A DNA stretch of 11,581 nt from Pseudomonadota bacterium (GTDB lineage: Bacteria; SAR324; XYD2-FULL-50-16; JAHJRI01), in NCBI GenBank assembly GCA_022360105.1, contig JAKSDL010000254.1, forward strand, positions 1-11,581. Reading direction: 5' to 3'. The notes under the pieces are model-generated. The model was not told the origin of the DNA, searched no databases, and saw only the letters and a list, made by a program, of their open reading frames with translations. The first letter of the stretch is position 1, and each line of letters starts with the position of its first letter. Position numbers and translations under genes: made by a program. Shown in pieces: positions 5,909 to 11,581 of the stretch.

Positions 5909-8332
5909 ATGGAAAAACCAGTCATTCTCATGGTTGATGATCAACCGGGGAACCTGATACTTCAGGAGGAGATTCTTGAAGAACTGAACCTGGAGTTTGT
6001 CAAAGCCACTACCGGTCCTGAAGCGTTATCCTTCTCTCAACAAAAAGACTACGCACTTGCCCTGATCGACGTCCAACTGCCGGGTATGGATGGTTTTGAA
6101 TTGGTCAGAAGAATGCGTAAACAGCAAACCACCCAAATTCTCCCAGTTATATTTATCACAGCCTTTCATCACACGTCTGAAACGATTTTGGAGGGCATTG
6201 TGACCGGAGCGGTCGACTACATTGCCAAACCTTTTGACCCCAGGCTTTTGCTGGGCAAAGTCAGGGTGTTTGTGGATCTTTACCGGCAACGAAAGCAGCT
6301 GGAAAAAGAAATGTTGAGGAGACAGTCGATTCAGGAGTCGTTGGTGAAGAGCGAGGAAAGCTTCAGGGCTGTATTTGAGTCGACCAACGATTGCATCGCT
6401 GTCTGGGATAAGGACCTGAAATATCTCTATGCCAACAAAGCCCTGATCGAGCACACAGGAACCGATCGTTCCAAAGTGGAAGGCAAGAACATCTATAGCG
6501 GTATGGAGCACATTCCCGAGCTGATGAATCGGTTTATTGAGCGTATTAAATATGTTTTTGCTTCCCACCAATCCCTAAAGGCAGAAGACAGTCTCAATCT
6601 TGGAAAACGCCTTGTTCACAGTGAATCCAATTTTGCCCCGGTGCGTAATGAAAAAAAGGAAGTCATCGCTGTAGGTATGTTTTATCGGGATGTCACCGAA
6701 CGAAAGACGGCGGAAAAAGAACTGCGTTTAGCAAAAGAAGCCGCCGAGCGGGCGAATCGACACAAGTCAGAATTCCTTGCCAACATGAGTCATGATATCA
6801 GAACCCCTATGAACGCCATTCTGGGCATGGCGGATCTGCTTTCCGAAACCGAACTAAACGAAGAGCAAAAAAATTATGTCGATGTCTCGCGTTCAGCGGG
6901 AGAAAACCTCCTGAACCTCATCAACGACATTCTGGATCTCTCCAAAATAGAACGGGATCAATTTGAAACCGAATCGATCGATTTCAACCTGGAAAGCATC
7001 ATAGAAAAAACGTGTGAGGTCCTTTCATTAAAAGCATTCGAAAAGGATGTGGAATTAATTCATTACGTTCATCCGGGGACCCCCATCCATTTGAATGGCG
7101 ACGCTGCACATTTAAGGCAGATACTGGTGAATTTAATTGGCAATGCGGTGAAATTTACACATCAGGGTGAAATCCTGGTGGAAGTAAGCCAAAAGCAGGA
7201 AAAAAGGACCTCCAGGCAAACCCAAAATGTTGTTGACCTGGTTTTTTCTGTTAAAGATACGGGCATAGGTATTAAAAAAGAATTTCATCAAAAAATCTTT
7301 CGCAGTTTTAAACAGGCTGATTCTTCATCCACAAGAGAATACGGAGGTACCGGGCTGGGATTGACCATATCCAAAAAACTGGTCGAGTTGTTAGGTGGCA
7401 AAATCTGGCTGGAAAGTGAGCCGGATATAGGAAGTCGGTTTCAATTCAGGTGCCCGTTTAACATCCAGACAGTTAATCCGCCTTCAGACAATGATTTCAA
7501 TCTGACAGGACGAAACATTCTGGTTGGGGGCCGAAATCAAACCAGTGGAAATCTTCTGACTAAACGACTGCAAGAGATGGGTGCTACTGCACAATGGACA
7601 AAAAGCGCTGCCAATGTAATCAGTCTGGCCAATGAAGCCATTGAATCAGGCAATCCATACGATATAGTAATTCTGGATTGCAAAATCAGCAGTGCCGGCG
7701 ATTTTGAAACCCTGGAGAAAGTCGGAGATATATCAGGCTCTAAAACCGGATTGATAGCGGTGTTAACACCAAATGACTTTGGGGCCGGTATAAAAAAGCT
7801 GGCCCAACTTGGCATTCACACCTATTTAAACAAACCGATCAAAACCCGGCATTTAATGCTGGCCATCAAACGATTGCCGGGCACCAAAGTGTTGTTGAAC
7901 GACACACCGTCTCCTAATTTAGATCACCTGGAATCTCCTGCTATTCCCTTGAACATTCTTCTGGTGGATGATTCTCATGACAATCGCTTGCTGATCGAAC
8001 TCTATCTCTCCAAAACCATCCATCAGTTGTCCTCCGCTGAAAACGGCAAAGTGGCTATCGATATGTTTAAAAACCAAACGTATCATCTCGTTTTGATGGA
8101 TATTCACATGCCGGTTATGGATGGTCATACAGCCACAAAAGAGATCAGAAAGTGGGAAAAGGAGCAGGGAAGAAAGCCGGCCCAGATTATCGCTTTGACA
8201 GCCAATGCCATGAAGGAGGATGAGCAAAAAAGCCTGAAGGTAGGGTGCAATTCTCATCTAACCAAGCCAATTAATAAAATCAAACTCTTAAATACAATTA
8301 ACAGACTATCCCATGTGATCGGGCAACCGTAG
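5909..8332 (+). CDS. Soluble hybrid sensor histidine kinase HK2 (REC-PAS-HisKA-HATPase-pseudoREC-REC)
   Basis: An 807-residue cytoplasmic hybrid kinase with no membrane segment. Domains: REC 5-125 (D10/D11, D54, T84, K107); linker helix 125-147; PAS 148-264 (SFRAVFESTNDCIAVWD at its start, FYRDVTERK at its end); HisKA with H295 in FLANMSHDIRTP; HATPase with N408/N412, D450-G454 (DTGIG) and G479-G484 (GGTGLG); a degenerate REC 535-655 in which the acid pair is G541/R542 but D590, T620 and K642 remain; and a complete REC 682-800 (D687/D688, D731, T764, K786). Unlike HK1 it has no Hpt, so an onward relay would need a separate Hpt, possibly HK1's. ATG 5909 is preferred over an in-frame TTG at 5882 because the REC strand begins at residue 4; neither has a good Shine-Dalgarno. 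The last six codons and the stop lie within a tandem repeat. Confidence 0.95.
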   Translation: MEKPVILMVDDQPGNLILQEEILEELNLEFVKATTGPEALSFSQQKDYALALIDVQLPGMDGFELVRRMRKQQTTQILPVIFITAFHHTSETILEGIVTGAVDYIAKPFDPRLLLGKVRVFVDLYRQRKQLEKEMLRRQSIQESLVKSEESFRAVFESTNDCIAVWDKDLKYLYANKALIEHTGTDRSKVEGKNIYSGMEHIPELMNRFIERIKYVFASHQSLKAEDSLNLGKRLVHSESNFAPVRNEKKEVIAVGMFYRDVTERKTAEKELRLAKEAAERANRHKSEFLANMSHDIRTPMNAILGMADLLSETELNEEQKNYVDVSRSAGENLLNLINDILDLSKIERDQFETESIDFNLESIIEKTCEVLSLKAFEKDVELIHYVHPGTPIHLNGDAAHLRQILVNLIGNAVKFTHQGEILVEVSQKQEKRTSRQTQNVVDLVFSVKDTGIGIKKEFHQKIFRSFKQADSSSTREYGGTGLGLTISKKLVELLGGKIWLESEPDIGSRFQFRCPFNIQTVNPPSDNDFNLTGRNILVGGRNQTSGNLLTKRLQEMGATAQWTKSAANVISLANEAIESGNPYDIVILDCKISSAGDFETLEKVGDISGSKTGLIAVLTPNDFGAGIKKLAQLGIHTYLNKPIKTRHLMLAIKRLPGTKVLLNDTPSPNLDHLESPAIPLNILLVDDSHDNRLLIELYLSKTIHQLSSAENGKVAIDMFKNQTYHLVLMDIHMPVMDGHTATKEIRKWEKEQGRKPAQIIALTANAMKEDEQKSLKVGCNSHLTKPINKIKLLNTINRLSHVIGQP

Positions 8333-8410
8333 CTCAGCCCGACTTGCTTGTCTGACAAAAGTTGTAGGATGGGCAACTCGTTGCCCATCAACCAGACCAA
8401 TATATAAACG
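8314..8410. repeat. Tandem hairpin repeat, copy 1
   Basis: This is the first ~97-base unit of a direct repeat. Positions 8331-8410 match copy 2 (8431-8510) at 74 of 80 bases without gaps. It contains a perfect 9-bp hairpin: GATGGGCAA (8368-8376), loop CTCG, TTGCCCATC (8381-8389). The unit starts inside HK2 and supplies its final codons and its TAG stop (8330-8332). Similar GATGGGCAA hairpin elements are, from general recollection, common intergenic repeats in proteobacterial genomes. Confidence 0.85.
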
Positions 8411-8510
8411 TGTGATTGGGCAGCAGTGGTAGCTCAGCCCGACTTGCTTGTCTGTCAATAGTTGTAGGATGGGCAACTCGTTGCTCATCAACCAGACCCA
8501 TAAGTAAACG
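8411..8510. repeat. Tandem hairpin repeat, copy 2
   Basis: The second unit follows copy 1 directly and is three bases longer near its 5' end (around 8424-8430). Its hairpin, GATGGGCAA (8468-8476), loop CTCG, TTGCTCATC (8481-8489), differs by one C-to-T change that turns a G-C pair into G-T, so pairing would be kept in RNA. Both units end in AAACG. Confidence 0.85.
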
Positions 8511-8548
8511 TGTGTGCGAATCCGTCCGGCAAGCTTGTCTGACAAAAG
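8511..8548. repeat. Degenerate third repeat fragment
   Basis: The 16-base word GCTTGTCTGACAAAAG at 8533-8548 is identical to 8346-8361 in copy 1, and TGTG at 8511-8514 matches the unit start. The hairpin part is missing. This looks like a truncated third copy. Confidence 0.6.
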
Positions 8549-8568
8549 ATTCGAAAGATATCTTTTTT
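8544..8568 (+). terminator. Weak AT-rich hairpin with T-run after the repeats
   Basis: AAAAGAT (8544-8550) can pair with ATCTTTT (8560-8566); an alternative is the perfect 12-base palindrome AAAGATATCTTT (8554-8565). A run of six Ts covers 8563-8568. It could end the HK2 transcript, but the stem is all A/T apart from one G-C pair, so this is weak. It lies just upstream of a consensus -10, so it could instead be an operator-like palindrome. Confidence 0.25.
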
Positions 8569-8581
8569 GGTATCAGTATTG

Positions 8582-8587
8582 TATAAT
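8582..8587 (+). promoter_or_regulatory. Consensus -10 box (TATAAT) upstream of the double-REC genes
   Basis: A perfect TATAAT lies 46 bases before ATG 8634. No good -35 is seen at 16-18 bases upstream (TATCTT at 8559-8564 is the best placed), so activation by a factor binding around the 8554-8565 palindrome is possible. Together with the preceding repeats, this suggests that the double-REC pair has its own promoter. Confidence 0.4.
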
Positions 8588-8633
8588 CAACCCATTAAAA
8601 TAAAACTTCCAAACAAATCACACCTCCCAAGAT

Positions 8634-9539
8634 ATGAAAAAGGTCCTTGTCATAGATGATGATGATGCCACCAGAATGTTGATCAGCCAACTTCTGAAAG
8701 CCGAGGGATTTGAAACCTACATGGCAAAAAACGGTATCGAAGGTATCCGTTCGGCGTTAAGTCATCATCCTGATCTGATGACTGTTGATTTAATGATGCC
8801 TCATCTGAACGGATTGAATATGATGAAGATCTTGACCATGATGCAACTGGAAATCCCTGCCATCTTTGTCACGGTCAAAGAGCAGGCAATGCAATACAAA
8901 GAGAGTTTTCCTTATGTCAAACATATCTGTTTCAAATCAGAACTCAGAAAAAAACTCTCCGAGCAGGTTGCGGAAACCATCAACAATCTAGACCGGGGGT
9001 ATCATGATATTTCTTATGTTCTAAAGGAAAAAGAGATCTTGAGTTTACTTGCCAAATCTGATCGTCAAAAGATCATGATAGTTTCAGACTCCGATACCGT
9101 GGATTCTGTAAACGCCATGATCGGTGAATCTGACATTTATGAACTTTACAGGGCACCGGATGGACAGGAGGCTGTTTTCAAAGCGGTAATGATTAAACCG
9201 GACCTGATTATCAGTGATATCGATTTACCGAAAATCAACGGCATTAATCTGGCTAAGATATTGTATATTCTGGGTCATCCTTTTCCAATTATCTATCTTT
9301 CTGAAAAAGCAGATATTGAAACCATTCAAAAGGCTTCTTCCCTGGAGGGTATTAAAGGCTACCTGCTCAAACAGGAGTTGAAAGACAACAACTCACTGCT
9401 TGAAGACAGAATCGATCAAATCCTGCAGATCTCCAATGAAGAAAAAAAGGCTTTGCAGGCCAGCTACAAAACTGCGGATCTTGACAAAATCGGTGAATTC
9501 GAAGGCGACTCCAGCATTTGGGCATCCCTGACACCATAA
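8634..9539 (+). CDS. Double-receiver protein A (complete REC - altered REC)
   Basis: A 301-residue protein of two receiver domains and no output domain. REC1 (2-118) has all key residues: D8/D9, acceptor D52 in VDLMMPHLNG, T80, K101. REC2 (146-265) keeps D152, D195 in SDIDLPKINGIN, S223 and K246, but S151 replaces the first acidic residue, so Mg2+ binding may be weaker. A linker of about 25 residues (ISYVLKEKEILSLLAKS, 126-142) joins them and resembles the linker of the next gene's product. The polar tail (270-301) has no known motif. No Shine-Dalgarno is visible before ATG 8634. It probably works by phosphorylation-dependent contact with protein B or another partner, or as a phosphate store; no function is established from sequence. 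Confidence 0.88.
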   Translation: MKKVLVIDDDDATRMLISQLLKAEGFETYMAKNGIEGIRSALSHHPDLMTVDLMMPHLNGLNMMKILTMMQLEIPAIFVTVKEQAMQYKESFPYVKHICFKSELRKKLSEQVAETINNLDRGYHDISYVLKEKEILSLLAKSDRQKIMIVSDSDTVDSVNAMIGESDIYELYRAPDGQEAVFKAVMIKPDLIISDIDLPKINGINLAKILYILGHPFPIIYLSEKADIETIQKASSLEGIKGYLLKQELKDNNSLLEDRIDQILQISNEEKKALQASYKTADLDKIGEFEGDSSIWASLTP

Positions 9540-9556
9540 ATCACTGGATTGAACAG

Positions 9557-10441
9557 ATGATTCTAGGAAATAACATCATTGCGGTTAATCAGTCCAAAGA
9601 GATGACAGACCTTATCTTCGATCTTGATTTCAAGATCATGAATGCCAAGGACTGCATTCACTGTATCCGCGACGCTATTCGCTATCTTCCCGACCTGATT
9701 CTCGCCGATCTGGAATCACCTCAATTGAACGGCATGTCCATGGCTCGAATCCTCAATACTTTAATGATTCGAACCCCGATCATTTTGACTGCCCCGGACA
9801 TGAAGTTTAGAAAACACGCCCTGTCCTTCAACAACGTCATAGGATTCGTCCAACACCCGCCCAAAGGCGCTGCATTCCCCAGGGACAAAGTCCGGGCAGA
9901 ATTGGAATCTATCATCTTCAACATTGAGAAAACCAATGTTGAATCTATTGAATATGCTTACAGCTTTCGTCAACGTGAATGGGCCAATTTACTGGGGAAA
10001 TCAGGGAAAAAGAAGATTCTGGTTATTGAGGATGATAAAACTGTAAAAACCGGCATGATGCGATTGCTGGATTCCACCCGGGAATATGATTTATATGGTG
10101 CTGAAGACGGATTGGAAGGAATTTTTAAAGCATTGCTGGTGGAACCCGATCTGGTCCTGACAGACATCAGCATGCCCAATCTGGATGGACTGGCCATGTG
10201 CCAGATCTTCAATATTCTGAACAAGCCCTTTCCGGTAGCATTTATCACCACAATGGATTACAAGGAAATTCCCCAAAAAGCGATCAAAGCCCAGGGTGTG
10301 CTGGGATTGATAAAAAAGAGCATTTTGCAGGAAAAGCGGAATTTTATTGCCCAGATCAACTTCTTTCTGGATCAAACCGCCGCTGTGAAAAGCGGTTGGG
10401 CTGATATCGAAAAAGACCAGCCGGAAGACAGCTCTATCTGA
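9557..10441 (+). CDS. Double-receiver protein B (inactive REC - complete REC)
   Basis: A 294-residue paralogue of the preceding double-REC protein, with the order of complete and altered domains reversed. REC1 (5-120) has N11/Q12 where the acid pair should be and Q99-H100 at the lysine site, though D51 and T78 remain, so it is probably not phosphorylated. REC2 (152-270) is complete: E158/D159, D203 in LTDISMPNLDG, T231, K253 or K254. The linker (YAYSFRQREWANLLGKS, 133-149) resembles that of protein A. ATG 9557 is 17 bases after the previous stop and places the first REC strand at residue 6, as in A. An in-frame TTG at 9518 would overlap the upstream gene by 22 bases and is less likely. Close spacing implies co-transcription and perhaps coupled translation. 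The stop codon is 2 bases from that of the convergent gene. Confidence 0.85.
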   Translation: MILGNNIIAVNQSKEMTDLIFDLDFKIMNAKDCIHCIRDAIRYLPDLILADLESPQLNGMSMARILNTLMIRTPIILTAPDMKFRKHALSFNNVIGFVQHPPKGAAFPRDKVRAELESIIFNIEKTNVESIEYAYSFRQREWANLLGKSGKKKILVIEDDKTVKTGMMRLLDSTREYDLYGAEDGLEGIFKALLVEPDLVLTDISMPNLDGLAMCQIFNILNKPFPVAFITTMDYKEIPQKAIKAQGVLGLIKKSILQEKRNFIAQINFFLDQTAAVKSGWADIEKDQPEDSSI

Positions 10442-10443
10442 AA

Positions 10444-10968
10444 TCAGGTTTTTAAATCCTTTAAATAAGGCTGTCGAATCAACTGTCGATAATTCTTCGA
10501 ATAAAACCTCAAATACATCAGGTTTAACGGCGCCGAATAGAGTTCAACCTCTACCGAAGCATCGTCAAAAGAATAGATCTTCCTGCGTCCTTTTTCCTGC
10601 ACGGAACCGTTTTTAAAGCCATAACGTTTTTTTAGCACCTTCAAGGCTTGCTGGTTTCTTTTCTCTTCAGCAGAAATATCCAGGATGATCCGCTGCAGGG
10701 TATTATCGATAAACTCCAAATAGCATTCAATCTTACGCTGTTCATAGGGATAGGCACTGCATTTAAAAAGTGCTGCCCGTTTATTACTCCTGATCATGAA
10801 TCCGGGAAAATCGATATCCTGCTTTTCCCAGACACATGAATACATTTTTTTGGCTTCATCCAAGGTCATTCCAAACCGATACTTTTCATAACCGTCCACA
10901 GCATAGCTGTTGAGAGTGCCAGTCAGCACAAAGCAGGTTAACAGGAAAAATCTGAATATGTTCATCAT
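10444..10968 (-). CDS. Small exported protein of unknown function
   Basis: A 174-residue protein that I do not recognise. Residues 1-23 look like a Sec signal peptide: short N-region with one Arg, hydrophobic core FFLLTCFVLTG, and a plausible cleavage site after SYA (21-23). C12 lies inside the hydrophobic core and is followed by VLTG rather than a lipobox, so a lipoprotein is unlikely. The mature part begins YEKYRFGMTLDEAKKMY, a type of opening often seen in small periplasmic proteins, and holds three cysteines (about 45, 70 and 82), which leave room for one disulphide. The rest is basic, predicted mixed alpha/beta. ATG 10968 has a strong GAGGAG six bases upstream; a second ATG follows directly. 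It runs opposite to the phosphorelay genes and is probably a separate unit. Confidence 0.75.
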   Translation of the reverse strand: MMNIFRFFLLTCFVLTGTLNSYAVDGYEKYRFGMTLDEAKKMYSCVWEKQDIDFPGFMIRSNKRAALFKCSAYPYEQRKIECYLEFIDNTLQRIILDISAEEKRNQQALKVLKKRYGFKNGSVQEKGRRKIYSFDDASVEVELYSAPLNLMYLRFYSKNYRQLIRQPYLKDLKT

Positions 10969-10974
10969 CAGAGG

Positions 10975-10980
10975 CTCCTC
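10975..10980 (-). promoter_or_regulatory. Strong Shine-Dalgarno for the exported protein
   Basis: The minus-strand sequence GAGGAG ends six bases before ATG 10968 and nine before the next in-frame ATG. It supports the start and contrasts with the poor or absent sites in most of the phosphorelay genes. Confidence 0.7.
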
Positions 10981-11170
10981 AGATAGGTTTAGGATAGAAA
11001 GGATCGATCTAATTCAAACTCAGACTGCTTTTTTACAGTTTTCCAGCTTTTTGATTTGGGGACAAGAACAGTTTACTAACCTGAGAAAGAGCAGCAATAG
11101 ATATTTGTTGAATGATGACTGCCTGACGACCAACTAGCCTTGTTAAAAGACAAAGTTAACTTTTTTCCAA

Positions 11171-11197
11171 TTGAGCCTTCCTCAAGAATTGTATACT
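11171..11197 (+). promoter_or_regulatory. Candidate promoter for the methyltransferase
   Basis: TTGAGC (11171-11176) and TATACT (11192-11197) resemble -35 and -10 boxes with a 15-base spacer. Taking TACTTT (11194-11199) as the -10 gives the usual 17. The site is about 90 bases before the GTG start. Confidence 0.4.
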
Positions 11198-11218
11198 TTA
11201 TTTTAAATATATTTATTC

Positions 11219-11244
11219 ACCACGCACACATGAAGGACACGAAG
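11219..11244. repeat. Degenerate CACGAAG-type repeat fragment
   Basis: The stretch contains CACGCACA, then CATGAAGGA, then CACGAAG: three imperfect successive copies of a ~9-base CACGAAGGA-like word. From general recollection, CACGAAGG-type tandem words occur in intergenic regions of many bacteria. Only a fragment is present. Confidence 0.3.
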
Positions 11245-11287
11245 TTTTTCATTTAAAGGTCTTTCAGCACAGGAATCGGGGAGCATT

Positions 11288-11581
11288 GTGAAAAAAGGTA
11301 TGACAGACAAAAACAACTATCAAGAGGTAACCCAACATTACGATTCACTGAATTTAATAAAAAAAATTGAAGATGCATTGGCTCTGCAGCAAAAGACTTT
11401 CTCATCTATTACCCTGCAAGACCTGGCAGGTTTTGATGAAATGCATATAGGTGGAAAACCGGCCAGCCGGCATCTGGGGAAAAAGGCAAACCTTCAGCCC
11501 GGATCATTGGTGTTAGATGTGGGTTCAGGGATTGGAGGCCCAGCCAGATTGCTGGCTTACGAGTTTGGATTGCAGGTTGTC
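11288..11581 (+). CDS. SAM-dependent methyltransferase, N-terminal part (cut by window end)
   Basis: The first 98 codons of a class I methyltransferase, open at the window edge. The SAM-binding motif I is clear: VLDVGSGIGGPARLLA (residues 77-92 from the GTG start). The preceding GFDEMHIGGKPASRHLG (48-64) matches what I recall from small-molecule methyltransferases related to the sarcosine/dimethylglycine and quinone/sterol types; the substrate cannot be told without the C-terminal part. GTG 11288 is chosen because GGGGAG (11278-11283) lies four bases upstream; ATG 11300 in frame has only an AGG abutting it. The gene is divergent from the exported-protein gene and appears unrelated to the phosphorelay cluster. 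Confidence 0.85.
   Translation, partial: MKKGMTDKNNYQEVTQHYDSLNLIKKIEDALALQQKTFSSITLQDLAGFDEMHIGGKPASRHLGKKANLQPGSLVLDVGSGIGGPARLLAYEFGLQVV

Larger units (their letters stand above)
10969..11287. other. Divergent intergenic region
   Basis: This 319-base gap separates the minus-strand exported-protein gene from the plus-strand methyltransferase. It holds a Shine-Dalgarno at each end, a candidate plus-strand promoter near 11171-11197 and a CACGAAG-type repeat fragment near 11219-11244. The stretch 11150-11220 is strongly AT-rich. No RNA gene or convincing ORF was seen; a 75-codon frame at 10910-11137 overlaps the signal-peptide region antisense and has no recognisable product. Confidence 0.6.

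Noticed and set aside
6026..6571. 181-codon antisense frame inside HK2
   Set aside because: It overlaps conserved REC and PAS coding sequence and its translation has no recognisable motif.
8421..8530. tRNA-like pieces (TGGTAGCTCAG, then TGCGAATCC)
   Set aside because: They resemble D-arm and T-arm words, but there is no acceptor stem, no anticodon arm and no TTC in the T-loop; the first word belongs to the tandem repeat.
8306..8545. Minus-strand frame of 79 codons across the tandem repeat
   Set aside because: Its length comes from the repeated DNA being open in that frame twice; it has no ribosome-binding site or recognisable fold, and it overlaps the end of HK2.
8314..8548. CRISPR array
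   Set aside because: Only two long adjacent units with no spacers between them.
10198..10404. 68-codon plus-strand frame inside double-REC gene B
   Set aside because: It is an alternative frame within conserved REC2 coding sequence and has no independent support.

Overview
The window is a mostly plus-strand signalling locus from a Gram-negative bacterium with moderate, slightly AT-rich composition. The abundance of soluble multi-domain hybrid kinases, stand-alone receiver (REC) proteins and small intergenic hairpin repeats would suit a Desulfobacterota-type (deltaproteobacterial) genome. That placement is an inference from style; no taxonomic marker gene is present.

Layout. 1-208: non-coding leader with an imperfect inverted repeat and a possible extended -10 promoter. 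209-3853: hybrid histidine kinase HK1 (REC-PAS-PAS-HisKA-HATPase-pseudoREC-REC-Hpt). 3976-4380: single-domain REC protein. 4420-5187: crotonase-fold acyl-CoA enzyme. 5188-5455: gap with small hairpins. 5456-5857: second single-domain REC protein. 5909-8332: hybrid kinase HK2 (REC-PAS-HisKA-HATPase-pseudoREC-REC, no Hpt). 8314-8548: two tandem copies of a ~100-bp hairpin repeat plus a fragment, running over the HK2 stop codon. 8634-9539 and 9557-10441: two paralogous double-REC proteins. 10444-10968 (minus): small exported protein of unknown function, convergent with the second double-REC gene. 10969-11287: divergent intergenic region with a candidate promoter and a repeat fragment. 11288-end: start of a SAM-dependent methyltransferase, cut by the window edge.

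How the genes may work together. Between 209 and 10441 there are 12 REC domains, two histidine kinases and one Hpt domain, but no DNA-binding, GGDEF/EAL/HD-GYP or other known output domain. Neither kinase has a visible membrane segment, so sensing is probably cytoplasmic, through the PAS domains and N-terminal RECs. A plausible reading is a branched phosphorelay in which HK1's Hpt distributes phosphate to the small REC proteins and output is by protein-protein contact or lies elsewhere in the genome. The two double-REC proteins are the least ordinary part: each pairs a complete REC with a REC that has lost active-site residues, in opposite order. The crotonase gene inside the cluster recalls the RpfF/RpfC arrangement for fatty-acid signals, but its active site differs and the link is speculative.
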